This document shows, in pieces, positions 10,106-18,877 of a stretch of DNA of 64,000 nt (position 1 is the first letter of the stretch; each line of letters opens with the position of its first letter). This DNA comes from Sulfitobacter albidus (GTDB lineage Bacteria > Pseudomonadota > Alphaproteobacteria > Rhodobacterales > Rhodobacteraceae). Location of the stretch: the NCBI RefSeq assembly GCF_018200035.1, contig NZ_CP073581.1, positions 3,377,675 through 3,441,674 of the forward strand, given 5' to 3'. A model generated the notes under the pieces. That model saw only the letters and a list, made by a program, of their open reading frames with translations. It did not search any database and had not been told where the DNA came from. Made by a program: the position numbers and the translations under genes.

Positions 10106-11181
10106 AACAGGTGACCGGATTTGCGCGCCTTCACGGCCAGATAGGCCGCGTTGTGGCGGTTTTCCCCGACAATGAGGGGCACGCGCTCGGTCACCTCGAT
10201 GCCGCTTGCGCGCATCATCTCGACCTTGCGTGGATTGTTGGTCAGCAGACGTACCGCGCTGAACCCCAGCGAAGACAGAATATCCGCACCCAAACGGAAA
10301 TCACGCTCGTCATCTTCAAAGCCCAACCTGTGATTCGCCTCCACGGTGTCGAAACCCTGATCTTGCAGAGAATAGGCGCGCATCTTGTTCGCCAACCCAA
10401 TGCCGCGACCTTCCTGATTGAGATAGAGAAAGAGGCCCTCGCCCTCGGCGCCCATCTGTGCCAGCGCCGCGCGCAGCTGCGGGCCGCAGTCGCATTTCAG
10501 ACTGCCCAGCACGTCGCCCGTGAAACAGGCCGAATGCAGTCGGCTCAACACGGGGCGGGTCCGATCCGGGCGGCCGACTTCAATCGCGTAATGCTCCTCT
10601 CCGCCGTCATCGGGGCGAAAGATATGCAGCCGTCCGGCTTCAGATGCTTCCATCGGCAGTCGGGCCTGTACGACCGGATGCAACGGGCTGCGCGCCTTGA
10701 GCACCTCTTGAGCGGCAGGCAGGCTGACGTAGGTCAGGCGGGTGTTGGCGGCAAAGGCGGACGCGGCGGGAATCGGGCTGACGATCGCTGCCGGCAACAG
10801 GTGGGCGGATTTCACGAGGGCCAGTGCCGCGCGGTGCACATCCACATCGCCGCCCCGCTCCGCGATCAGGGGCCCTTTCATCGGCACGCTCAGATCGTCC
10901 TTGGGATCCGCCAGTGCCCGGATCCATCGCAGGTTCGCGCCCTCGGGTATGGAAATCCGCGCGAGATCCCCGTCATAGCACCGCGCTTTGAGCGTTTGCG
11001 CCCGCCGCTCCGACAGCACCAGAACCGGGGCGCCCTCCAGCGCGTGCAGTGCGTGGAGCCGTTCGGCCCCCAGCGTCTCGGCTGCGAGAACCAATGCATT
11101 GCCCAGCACGACGGGTACGCCCATGCGCAGATCGGCACGCGCGCGCGCCGTAATCTCGACAGGATCGGGGGCAAAAGACAT
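10102..11181 (-). CDS. ribA: GTP cyclohydrolase II with degenerate N-terminal domain
   Basis: 359 residues. The C-terminal half is a full GTP cyclohydrolase II, the first committed step of riboflavin synthesis. It has the zinc-binding cysteines in [18 protein letters not shown], the substrate-binding [16 protein letters not shown] and the terminal LLTNNPRKV motif. The first 150 or so residues resemble the position of a DHBP synthase (RibB) domain but lack its acidic DExRENEGD catalytic motif, so this half is probably not active as RibB. A complete ribB should exist elsewhere. The L,D-transpeptidase overlaps its stop. Confidence 0.92.
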   Translation of the reverse strand: MSFAPDPVEITARARADLRMGVPVVLGNALVLAAETLGAERLHALHALEGAPVLVLSERRAQTLKARCYDGDLARISIPEGANLRWIRALADPKDDLSVPMKGPLIAERGGDVDVHRAALALVKSAHLLPAAIVSPIPAASAFAANTRLTYVSLPAAQEVLKARSPLHPVVQARLPMEASEAGRLHIFRPDDGGEEHYAIEVGRPDRTRPVLSRLHSACFTGDVLGSLKCDCGPQLRAALAQMGAEGEGLFLYLNQEGRGIGLANKMRAYSLQDQGFDTVEANHRLGFEDDERDFRLGADILSSLGFSAVRLLTNNPRKVEMMRASGIEVTERVPLIVGENRHNAAYLAVKARKSGHLL

Positions 11182-11345
11182 GGATTGTTACAACTCCACT
11201 CGATTTCTGAAAGACTCCTACCCCGCAAAGGCCGGAATTGAAACATTTGACCGTGCGTCTGACACACCCGCGTGAGAACGGCGCGCAAAGCCTTGTTGAT
11301 TGTCGCAAGGGGCATATTTTGAAGTCAACACAACGGAGAGAGATC

Positions 11346-12032
11346 ATGGCCCAGCTGAAAAAGATCCTGCTTGTCGACGATGACGAGGACCTGCGCGAGG
11401 CGCTCAGCGAGCAGCTGATCATGACAGAGGATTTTGACGTCTTCGAGGCCGCCAATGGCACCGAGGCGATGAGCCGGGCCAAGGAAATGCCCTATGATCT
11501 GATCATCCTCGACGTGGGCCTGCCCGACACCGACGGCCGCGAGCTGTGCCGCCTGATGCGCAAGCAGGGGATCAAGAGCCCGATCATGATGCTCACAGGG
11601 CACGATGGCGACGCCGATACAATCCTCGGTCTGGACGCGGGTGCGAATGACTATGTGTCCAAACCGTTCAAGTTTCCGGTTCTGCTGGCCCGGATCCGCA
11701 GCCAGATGCGCACCCACGAGCAATCGGAGGACGCGATTTTCCAGCTTGGCCCCTACACCTTCAAACCCTCGATGAAGATGCTCATCACCGAGGACGACAA
11801 GAAAGTGCGCCTGACCGAGAAGGAAACCAATATTCTCAAATTCCTCTACCGCGCCACCGATGGTGTCGTGCCGCGCGATACGCTGCTGCACGAGGTTTGG
11901 GGCTACAACGCCGGCGTGACGACCCACACGCTTGAGACGCATATCTACCGCCTGCGCCAAAAGATCGAGCCCGATCCTTCGAACGCGCGTCTTTTGGTAA
12001 CTGAATCAGGCGGTTACCGTCTGATGGCATAA
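11346..12032 (+). CDS. OmpR/PhoB-family response regulator transcription factor
   Basis: 228 residues from the ATG at 11346, which has a GGAGAG ribosome-binding site; upstream in-frame codons look non-coding. The receiver domain has the acidic pocket DDDED (residues 11-15), the phospho-acceptor Asp56 in LIILDVGLPD, and the conserved Lys in DYVSKPF. A winged-helix DNA-binding domain follows, with LTEKETNILKFLYRATDG and the recognition region THTLETHIYRLRQKIEP. No histidine kinase lies nearby, so it is an orphan here. A set of RNA hairpins follows the stop. Confidence 0.92.
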   Translation: MAQLKKILLVDDDEDLREALSEQLIMTEDFDVFEAANGTEAMSRAKEMPYDLIILDVGLPDTDGRELCRLMRKQGIKSPIMMLTGHDGDADTILGLDAGANDYVSKPFKFPVLLARIRSQMRTHEQSEDAIFQLGPYTFKPSMKMLITEDDKKVRLTEKETNILKFLYRATDGVVPRDTLLHEVWGYNAGVTTHTLETHIYRLRQKIEPDPSNARLLVTESGGYRLMA

Positions 12033-12085
12033 ATTCGACATCGCCTGGGAACCAAATTAGCCCGGTGGATGTTACCCTCACAAGA

Positions 12086-12117
12086 CGACGGATTTTTTTC
12101 ATGAGTTTTCCGTCGGT
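12086..12117 (+). other. Inverted repeat downstream of the response regulator
   Basis: A perfect 7-bp inverted repeat, CGACGGA and TCCGTCG, encloses a T-rich loop of about 18 bases. It lies about 55 bases after the response-regulator stop and before the candidate small RNA. It may be the 3' end structure of the regulator mRNA or part of the promoter region of the RNA. It has no run of T after the stem, so it is not a standard terminator. Confidence 0.4.
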
Positions 12118-12124
12118 TTGAGCC

Positions 12125-12202
12125 CGAAGATGAGTGGCCGGGCCAAGTGCCACTCTACCTCCCTGTTGGACTTGGCCGGGCCTTTGTGCCCGGTCTTTTT
12201 TT
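12125..12202 (+). ncRNA. Candidate small RNA: hairpin, CCUCCC single strand, terminator hairpin
   Basis: Three elements occur in order. A perfect 7-bp hairpin pairs GAGTGGC (12132-12138) with GCCACTC (12149-12155). An unpaired stretch contains TACCTCCCTG (12156-12165), complementary to Shine-Dalgarno sequences. A strong intrinsic terminator follows, with CCGGGC (12176-12181), CTTTGT loop, GCCCGG (12188-12193) and then TCTTTTTTT. An alternative long pairing (GGCCGGGCCAAGT at 12137 with ACTTGGCCGGGCC, one mismatch) would disrupt both hairpins. The layout fits a trans-acting sRNA, or the processed 3' UTR of the response regulator. It could also be a leader for xth, 90 bases downstream. I cannot place the promoter. 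Confidence 0.55.
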
Positions 12203-12291
12203 GTCCAATTGCGGGACGGCCGGACAACTGATTGCTTGTCCCGCTACCGCCCCCGCATAGGTTGCGCGCGACCCACAAGCGGAGCGCGCCC

Positions 12292-13080
12292 ATGTCCTTC
12301 ACCCTCGCCACCTGGAACATAAACTCAGTACGCCTGCGCGAAGGACTGGTAAGCAAACTGCTGTCCGAGGAAGCGCCCGACGTGCTGTGCCTGCAGGAGT
12401 GCAAAAGCCCCGTCGACAAGATCCCGCTGCAGGCCTTTGCCGATCTCGGCTACCCGCACATGGTCGCGCAGGGGCAAAAAGGCTACAATGGCGTCGCCAT
12501 CCTGTCGCGCCTCCCACTTGAGGAGGCGGGCAGCCGCGATTTCGCCAGCCTCGGCCACGCCCGCCACGTGGCGGCACGTTTGCCCAACGGGGTGACGGTG
12601 CATAATTTCTACGTGCCTGCGGGCGGCGATGTGCCCGACCGGGAGGTCAACGAGAAATTCGGTCAGAAGCTCGATTATCTGGCCGAGATGCGCGACACAT
12701 TCCACGCCGACCGGCCCGAACGCGCGATCCTCGTGGGCGATCTTAACATTGCCCCGCGCGAGGATGACGTCTGGGATCACAAGAAACTGTTGAAGGTCGT
12801 CAGCCACACGCCCGTCGAGGTCGAGGCGCTGGGTGCGGTGCAGGATGCCGGTGGCTGGACGGATGTGACCCGGGCCGATATTCCCGACGGCAAGCTGTAC
12901 AGCTGGTGGTCCTACCGTGCCAAGGACTGGGATGCTGCCGACAAGGGCCGCAGGCTCGATCACGTGTGGGCCACTGCCGATATTGCCACTGCCGCCAGCG
13001 ACAGCCGGGTGCTGCGCACCGCGCGCGGTTGGGAAAAACCCTCTGACCACGCGCCGGTTTTTGCCCGCTTCGACCTTTGA
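12292..13080 (+). CDS. xth: Exodeoxyribonuclease III
   Basis: 262 residues from the ATG at 12292, with GGAG 9 bases upstream. It shows the Mg-dependent AP-endonuclease/exonuclease fold motifs: LATWNINSVR at the N-terminus, LCLQECKSPVDKIP with the metal-binding Glu, GDLNIAPREDDVW, and the catalytic C-terminal GRRLDHVWAT and EKPSDHAPVF. It cleaves abasic sites and degrades 3' ends of duplex DNA in base-excision repair. It is separated from the upstream regulator by the terminator at 12176-12202, so it should have its own promoter unless read-through is regulated. Confidence 0.94.
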   Translation: MSFTLATWNINSVRLREGLVSKLLSEEAPDVLCLQECKSPVDKIPLQAFADLGYPHMVAQGQKGYNGVAILSRLPLEEAGSRDFASLGHARHVAARLPNGVTVHNFYVPAGGDVPDREVNEKFGQKLDYLAEMRDTFHADRPERAILVGDLNIAPREDDVWDHKKLLKVVSHTPVEVEALGAVQDAGGWTDVTRADIPDGKLYSWWSYRAKDWDAADKGRRLDHVWATADIATAASDSRVLRTARGWEKPSDHAPVFARFDL

Positions 13081-13148
13081 ACTCCGCGCGCCGGAACACA
13101 TATAAAGCGTGATAGCGCTCCCCAAACGCAAACCGAATGGATTGACCG

Positions 13149-14062
13149 ATGGAACTGAACCTCTCTGCCGCCGCACCCGATGCCGATCTGATCAAGGATA
13201 CGACCGAAGCCACCTTTATGGCCGATGTGGTCGAAGCCTCGCAAACGACGCCGATCATTGTGGATTTCTGGGCGCCCTGGTGCGGGCCTTGCAAAACGCT
13301 CGGCCCCCAGCTTGAGGCGGCGGTTGTTGCTGCCAAGGGCGCGGTCAAGATGGTCAAGGTCAACGTCGATGAGGCGCAGATGATCGCCGGTCAGCTGCAA
13401 ATCCAGTCGATCCCAACGGTGTATGCCTTTCACAAGGGCCAGCCCATCGACGGTTTTCAGGGTGCCGTGCCGCAATCCGAGATTCAGGCGTTCGTTGATC
13501 GGGTCGTAAAGGCATCGGGGGCGAGGCGCCGACCGATACGCTCAACGACGCGGTCGAGGCCGCCGAGGAAATGCTGGGCGAGGGGGCCGCCACGGATGCG
13601 GCGGAGACCTTTGCCGCGATCCTCGGAGAGGATCCGATGCATGCCGGTGCCTACGGCGGCATGGTGCGCGCGCATATCGCGATGGGAGAGTTGGATCAGG
13701 CCGAAGGGCTGCTGAACGGCGCCCCCATCGAGATCTCGAAATCGCCGGAGCTTGAGGCCGCGCACGCGCAGCTGGAACTTGCCCGCCAGGCGCAGGACGC
13801 AGGCCCGGTGACAGAGCTGCAAGCCGCTGTCGAGGCTGATCCCGAGGATCATCAGGCGCGGTTCGATCTGGCGCAGGCGCTGCATGCGAATGGCGATCCC
13901 GGAGCGGCCGTGGATCATCTGCTGGAGTTGTTCAAACGCGACAAGGAATGGAACGACGGGGCGGCGAAAACCCAGCTTTTCACGATCTTTGACGCGCTAA
14001 AACCCAACGATCCCATCGTGTTGAATGGACGGCGAAAACTAAGCTCCATGATATTTGCCTGA
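13149..14062 (+). CDS. Thioredoxin-TPR co-chaperone (CnoX/YbbN type), frameshifted
   Basis: The N-terminal thioredoxin domain keeps the WCGPCK active site (residues about 41-46) and the cis-Pro SIPTVYAF. It is followed by a C-terminal tetratricopeptide part (AETFAAI, AGAYGGMVRAHIAMGELDQAEGLL, ARFDLAQALHANGDPGAAVDHLLEL in short pieces). The frame breaks at the G run 13517-13521. One added G joins VVKASG to GEAPTDTLNDAVEAAEEM. When repaired the protein is about 304 residues, the usual length of this family, which acts as a holdase or oxidoreductase co-chaperone under oxidative stress. Next on the strand is a Lon-domain gene. Confidence 0.87.
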
Positions 14063-14088
14063 GGGCCTTACGGCGCTACCTCCAGCAC

Positions 14089-14733
14089 ATGATAAAACAA
14101 GCAGATTTGCCTGACACGATCCCGATCTTTCCCTTGGGCGGTGCGCTTCTGCTCCCGCGCTCGCGATTGCCGCTGCATATCTTTGAGCCGCGCTATTTGC
14201 AGATGATCGAGGATTCGCTGAAAACACCCTCCCGTTTGATCGGGATGGTGCAACCTAATGTCGTGCCGGGACGAGAGGGGCCCGGTCTGCAGACCATCGG
14301 CTGCGCCGGGCGCATCACCCAATTCTCCGAGACGGAGGATGGCCGGTACATGGTCACGCTCGCGGGGACGTCGCGCTTTCGCGTGGTGCAGGAGGTCGAT
14401 GGCTTCGCGCCCTATCGCCGCTGCGAGGTTGCGTGGGACGGGTTCGACCGTGACCTTGGGCCCGAGGAAAAGGACAACGGCTTCGACCGGGAGAAATTCC
14501 TCGTCACGCTGGGGCGTTTCTTCGATACCAAAGGGCTGTCGGCGGATTGGGACACCCTCAAGGAAGCCGATGACGAGTTGTTGGTCAATTCGCTGTCGAT
14601 GATGCTGGATTTCGATCAAGAGGATAAGCAGGCACTGCTGGAGGCGCCCTCGCTCAGTACCCGGCGCGAAACGCTGGTGACCCTGATCGAATACGCCATG
14701 CGCGGCGGTGACGGCGGGGAGATGATGAATTGA
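14089..14733 (+). CDS. Lon substrate-binding (LON/PUA-like) domain protein
   Basis: 214 residues consisting only of the Lon N-terminal domain. It opens [20 protein letters not shown] followed by [13 protein letters not shown], then [24 protein letters not shown], with a helical C-terminal part. There is no AAA+ or protease domain, so it is not a Lon protease. It could be an adaptor or substrate-binding protein; the true function is unknown. It follows the thioredoxin-TPR gene by 26 bases and overlaps the start of the Trm112-like gene, so the three genes likely form one protein-quality or folding operon. Confidence 0.88.
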   Translation: MIKQADLPDTIPIFPLGGALLLPRSRLPLHIFEPRYLQMIEDSLKTPSRLIGMVQPNVVPGREGPGLQTIGCAGRITQFSETEDGRYMVTLAGTSRFRVVQEVDGFAPYRRCEVAWDGFDRDLGPEEKDNGFDREKFLVTLGRFFDTKGLSADWDTLKEADDELLVNSLSMMLDFDQEDKQALLEAPSLSTRRETLVTLIEYAMRGGDGGEMMN

Positions 14734-14915
14734 GCGATGCCGAAACCGGATTTGACCGCCGCATGCTCGAAGCGCTGATCTGCCCGCGGACCCAGACCAC
14801 ACTGCGCTACGACGCGCAGGCGCAGGAGTTGATATCGAAGTCAGCGGGGCTTGCCTACCCGATCCGAAATGGCATTCCGGTCATGTTGGTGGACGAGGCG
14901 CGTACGCTGGATTAA
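14730..14915 (+). CDS. Trm112 family protein
   Basis: 61 residues. The shape is that of bacterial Trm112/YcaR-type proteins: an [19 protein letters not shown] opening and [17 protein letters not shown] at the end. Only one cysteine is left, so a classical zinc site is absent. Eukaryotic Trm112 activates methyltransferases; the bacterial role is less clear. The start is a TTG at 14730 overlapping the stop of the previous gene. No ATG fits upstream of the conserved core. The stop overlaps the convergent hydroxylase gene. Confidence 0.85.
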   Translation: MSDAETGFDRRMLEALICPRTQTTLRYDAQAQELISKSAGLAYPIRNGIPVMLVDEARTLD

Positions 14916-16138
14916 AGCGGCTGTCCGCGCAGCAGACGGGGCAGCTCTCCGGTAAGGCCGGCGGCCTCGCGCATGAAACCTCGGCGCAGGCCGGGAAGTG
15001 CATTGATCGCGCCCATGCCGATATCCCGCGCGGCACGGATCAGAGGATTGTCGTTCGAAAACATCCTGTTGAACGTATCCGTCGCCAGCGCGAGCGTGGC
15101 GTTGTCGAAACGACGCCAATCCTGATAGCGCTCCAGCACCTGCGGCGCGGCAAAGTCCTCCCCGCGCCGGGTGGCATCGGCGATCACCTCGCAAAGTGCC
15201 GCAATATCGCGCAGCCCGGCATTCAGTCCCTGTCCGGCAATCGGGTGCACGCCGTGGGCGGCATCGCCTACCAGCGCCACACGCGGCGCGATCATGCTGT
15301 GGGTCAGCGATAGGCTCAGCGGATAGGTATAGCGCGCGCCCGCCAATGAAATCTCCCCCAGGAAATCGCCGAACCGGGGGCGCAGCACGTCGAGATAGGC
15401 GTCATCGTCCAGCGCGTTGATTGCTGCGGCCTGCGCGTCCGTCTCGGACCACACAATAGACGAACGGTTGCCCGTCAACGGCAGGATCGCCAGCGGGCCG
15501 GGCGGCATGAAGAACTGATGCGCGACGCCCTCGTGCGGCAGCTCATGCGCAATTGCGCAGACGAGCGCTGTCTGTCCATAGCGCCAGCCGATGCGCCGGA
15601 TGCCCGCCCGCTGCGCCACACCAGAGCCGCGACCGTCCGCGCCCACGCAGAGCCGCGCGCGCAGTGTTGCGCCGTCATCAAGGTGCAGCGTAACCCCGTC
15701 TGCGCCGGATACCTGCCCGGTGACGCGCGCGCCACTGTGCAGGGAGATCTGGGGGTTGTCTGCGACGGCGTGGGCGAGGGCCGCGCGCAGGTGCCGATCC
15801 TCGATCAGGTGACCCAGCGGCCCTTCGTCGATTTCGGTGTGGTCGAAATGCATGAAAAACGGCGATGGTCCGTCGCCCGCACGCCCGTCTGTCACCTTGA
15901 TATCCAGCATCGGCTGGGCGTCCGCCTCCAGCGCATCCCACAGACCCAGACCCTGCAAGAGCCGACCGGACGTCAGAGCAATCGCGTAAGAACGCCCGTC
16001 AAAGCCCGCGTCGCGCGCCACAGCTTGCGGGCTGGCATCGATGATCGTGATCCGCAGGCCCAGCTGCGCGAGGCCAAGCGCCAGCGCCGCCCCGTTCAAT
16101 CCGCCGCCAACGATGGCGATATCCGTGTTAAAATCCAT
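14912..16138 (-). CDS. UbiH/UbiF-family FAD-dependent hydroxylase (ubiquinone biosynthesis)
   Basis: 408 residues from the ATG at 16138. N-terminal FAD motif [19 protein letters not shown] (residues 6-24); DG-type motif [18 protein letters not shown]-terminal [21 protein letters not shown], characteristic of the UbiH/COQ6 family. It probably adds a ring hydroxyl in ubiquinone synthesis at the inner membrane. Which ring position it attacks cannot be told from sequence. Longer upstream starts lack a ribosome-binding site and cross into the intergenic region shared with the divergent amidase. Confidence 0.9.
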   Translation of the reverse strand: MDFNTDIAIVGGGLNGAALALGLAQLGLRITIIDASPQAVARDAGFDGRSYAIALTSGRLLQGLGLWDALEADAQPMLDIKVTDGRAGDGPSPFFMHFDHTEIDEGPLGHLIEDRHLRAALAHAVADNPQISLHSGARVTGQVSGADGVTLHLDDGATLRARLCVGADGRGSGVAQRAGIRRIGWRYGQTALVCAIAHELPHEGVAHQFFMPPGPLAILPLTGNRSSIVWSETDAQAAAINALDDDAYLDVLRPRFGDFLGEISLAGARYTYPLSLSLTHSMIAPRVALVGDAAHGVHPIAGQGLNAGLRDIAALCEVIADATRRGEDFAAPQVLERYQDWRRFDNATLALATDTFNRMFSNDNPLIRAARDIGMGAINALPGLRRGFMREAAGLTGELPRLLRGQPL

Positions 16139-16222
16139 GCCCCGCAATATGCGCCCCCGCCGGGGATTGTCCATGCGCGTTGACGCCGCTACCGTCCGGG
16201 GCAACAGCGAAAAGGGAACGAC

Positions 16223-17560
16223 ATGCAAGACTGGCTGACAATGACCGCGGCGGATCTGGGACGTGGCATCGACGCGGGAGACATCGACCCGGTGGCGCTC
16301 TGCCAGACATACCTCGACGCGATTGACGCACACCCCGCCCGTGATCGCATCTACGCCCGCGTCACCGCCGATCGCGCGCTGGCAGAGGCGGGCGCCGCCG
16401 CGGAGCGGGCGCGCGCGGGTCTGCGCCTGTCGCCGCTCGACGGGGTGCCGATCAGCTGGAAGGATCTGTTCGATACCGCAGGCATCGCGACCGAAGCGGG
16501 ATCAAAGCTGCTGGAGGGGCGCGTGCCTGACCGCGACGCGCTGGTGCTGGCCAATGCCACGGCGGCGGGGCTTGTCTGTCTGGGCAAGGTGCATATGAGC
16601 GAGCTTGCGTTTTCGGGCCTTGGCCATAACCCTTCGACCGCGACACCGCCCAATGTCAACGACGACGGCGCTGTGCCGGGTGGGTCGTCCTCAGGTTCCG
16701 CCGCGTCGGTGGCTTTTGGTCTGGCGGCGGCGAGCATCGGGTCGGACACCGGCGGCTCGGTCCGCGTGCCCTCGGCGTGGAACGATCTGGTGGGGCTGAA
16801 AACCACTCACGGGCGGCTGCCGCTTGAAGGGGTTGTGCCGCTGGTGCTGAGTTTTGACACGGTTGGCCCGCTTTGCCGCTCGGTCGAGGATGCCGCGCTG
16901 CTGTTGGCGGTGATGGAGGGGACAAAGCCCGCCGATCTGGCCGATAGCGATCTGGCAGGGCGCAAGCTGGCCGTGCTCAACACCATCGCGATGGACGATC
17001 TGCGCGACGCGCCGCGCGCGGCGTTCGACCACGCGGTCGAGGCGTTCGAGGCTGCGGGCGCGCACGTCACCCGGATCGACGTGCCGGAGGTCGCGCAGGC
17101 GCACGGCCTCTCCGGCTGCCTGTTCACCGCCGAAGCTTATGGCTTGTGGCGCGACGTGATCGAGGCGGCGCCCGAGAAGATGTACGACGAAATCCTCACC
17201 CGCTTCCGTCTGGGAAAGGATCATAGCGGCCCCGACTACGTCGCTGCCTGGGCCAAGCTGCGCGGCTATCGCGCGGCCTACGATGCGGCCACGGCAGGCT
17301 TTGACGCGGTGATTATCCCGACGGCGGCCAACGTGCCGCCAGATCGCGAAAAGCTGAGCCAGGACAGCGACTATTACGTCACCGAAAACCTGCTGACCCT
17401 GCGCAACACGCGCATCGGCAACCTGATGGGCCTGTGCGGGTTGACGCTGCCCACGGGTACGCCCGGCTGCGGCGTCATGCTGATGGCCGCCCCCGATCAG
17501 GACCGCGCGCTGTTGCGGCTGGGCGCTGCGGCAGAGCGCGCGCTGGCGGCCCGCTCCTAG
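16223..17560 (+). CDS. Amidase-signature family enzyme
   Basis: 445 residues. The Ser-cisSer-Lys triad is visible: Lys in PISWKDLFDTAG (about residue 76), cis-Ser in GGSSSGSAAS, and nucleophile Ser in GSDTGGSVRVPSAW. It hydrolyses an amide, but the substrate is unknown. It is shorter than the full GatA family and no gatB/gatC lie nearby, so it is not the tRNA amidotransferase subunit. It is divergently placed from the Ubi hydroxylase and followed by a GC-rich hairpin. Confidence 0.9.
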   Translation: MQDWLTMTAADLGRGIDAGDIDPVALCQTYLDAIDAHPARDRIYARVTADRALAEAGAAAERARAGLRLSPLDGVPISWKDLFDTAGIATEAGSKLLEGRVPDRDALVLANATAAGLVCLGKVHMSELAFSGLGHNPSTATPPNVNDDGAVPGGSSSGSAASVAFGLAAASIGSDTGGSVRVPSAWNDLVGLKTTHGRLPLEGVVPLVLSFDTVGPLCRSVEDAALLLAVMEGTKPADLADSDLAGRKLAVLNTIAMDDLRDAPRAAFDHAVEAFEAAGAHVTRIDVPEVAQAHGLSGCLFTAEAYGLWRDVIEAAPEKMYDEILTRFRLGKDHSGPDYVAAWAKLRGYRAAYDAATAGFDAVIIPTAANVPPDREKLSQDSDYYVTENLLTLRNTRIGNLMGLCGLTLPTGTPGCGVMLMAAPDQDRALLRLGAAAERALAARS

Positions 17561-17578
17561 CGACGAAAAAGCCACAAA

Positions 17579-17618
17579 CCCCGCCCCGCCCGGTCAAACC
17601 GGCTGGACGGGGCAGGGG
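17579..17618 (+). terminator. Long GC-rich hairpin after the amidase gene
   Basis: CCCCGCCCCG (17579-17588) pairs with CGGGGCAGGGG (17608-17618) with one bulge or mismatch. An inner CCGGT/ACCGG stem sits inside it. No T run follows, so termination here would be atypical. It may act as a mRNA-stabilising 3' structure. Confidence 0.4.
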
Positions 17619-17676
17619 GCCATAAGCTACCTTTGGCGAAACGGGGCGATAATGATCCCGATCTGAGGCAGTTGTA

Positions 17677-18864
17677 ATGAAGTTTCCCGAGCGGTTTTCG
17701 AACCTACCGGCGCACGCGTGGCCGCGCCTGCGCGCCTTGCTGGACGTCCACGAGGGCGGTGGCCCCCTGATCCAGATGACGATTGGTGAGCCGAAACACG
17801 CGTTTCCGGCGTGGGTCACGGATGTGATTGTCGAGAACGCCGCAGGCTTCAACAGCTACCCGCCCAACGACGGCTCGCCTGAGCTGCGCGAAGCGATTGC
17901 CGCGTGGATCACGCGCCGCTACGGCGTGCCGACGGACGCGGACACGCAGGTGATGGCGCTCAACGGCACCCGCGAGGGGCTTTATAACGCCGTGATCGCG
18001 CTGTGCCCCGAGGCCAAGAAAGGCCAGCGCCCCGCCATCGCGATGCCAAACCCGTTCTATCAGGTCTACATGATCGCCGCGATATCGGGCGCCTGCGATC
18101 CGATCATGGTCAACGCCACCGAGGGGACCGGCCACCTGCCCGATTTTTCGACGGTGGACACCGCAACGCTCGACCGCATGGCCGCCGTCTACATCTGCTC
18201 CCCGGCCAATCCGCAGGGTGCGGTGGCGAGCCGGGAGTATTGGGAAGACCTCATTCGCCTCGCGGAAAAGCACGATTTCCGCATCTTCGCGGATGAATGC
18301 TATTCCGAGATCTACCGCTTTGATCCCCCCGTTGGTGCATTGCAGGTCGCGCATGAGATGGGCGCCGATCTGAACCGCGTGGTGATTTTCCACAGCCTGA
18401 GCAAACGCTCCAACCTGCCCGGTCTGCGCTCTGGCTTTGTCGCCAGCGGGGCCGAGGTGATCGCCGAGATCAAGCAGCTGCGCAACTATGCGGGCGCGCC
18501 ACTGCCGCTGCCCTTGCAGGCCGCATCGGCAAAGGTGTGGGCGGACGAGACCCACGTCGTGGAAAACCGCGCGCTCTACGCCGAAAAGTTCGAGATCGCC
18601 GACCGGATCTTTGGCAATGTGCCGGGCTACACCAGCCCAGAGGCCGGGTTTTTCCTGTGGTTGCCGGTCGAGGACGACGAGGCGGCGGCGGTCAAACTCT
18701 GGCGCGAGACAGGCGTCAAGGTGCTGCCGGGCGGTTATCTGGCGCAGGACGTTCCCGGGCAGGAAAACCCCGGCAAGAAATACATAAGGGCCGCGCTTGT
18801 GGCCCCAAAAGAAGAGACAGAGCGGGGCCTGCAGGCCATCCGCGACTGTCTGTACGCGGTTTAA
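17677..18864 (+). CDS. PLP-dependent class I/II aminotransferase, DapC-like
   Basis: 395 residues of fold type I aminotransferase. It shows [20 protein letters not shown], the substrate-pocket [14 protein letters not shown], the Asp contacting PLP in [12 protein letters not shown], and the Schiff-base lysine in [15 protein letters not shown]. The overall pattern is closest to succinyl-DAP aminotransferases (DapC) of lysine/peptidoglycan synthesis. Aspartate or kynurenine-type specificity is not excluded. ftsK begins 13 bases downstream and may be co-transcribed. Confidence 0.85.
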   Translation: MKFPERFSNLPAHAWPRLRALLDVHEGGGPLIQMTIGEPKHAFPAWVTDVIVENAAGFNSYPPNDGSPELREAIAAWITRRYGVPTDADTQVMALNGTREGLYNAVIALCPEAKKGQRPAIAMPNPFYQVYMIAAISGACDPIMVNATEGTGHLPDFSTVDTATLDRMAAVYICSPANPQGAVASREYWEDLIRLAEKHDFRIFADECYSEIYRFDPPVGALQVAHEMGADLNRVVIFHSLSKRSNLPGLRSGFVASGAEVIAEIKQLRNYAGAPLPLPLQAASAKVWADETHVVENRALYAEKFEIADRIFGNVPGYTSPEAGFFLWLPVEDDEAAAVKLWRETGVKVLPGGYLAQDVPGQENPGKKYIRAALVAPKEETERGLQAIRDCLYAV

Positions 18865-18877
18865 GAGGACGAGCACC

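Noticed and set aside
16223..17560. Assignment of the amidase as GatA
   Set aside because: The sequence lacks the full GatA length, and no gatB or gatC genes are present nearby.
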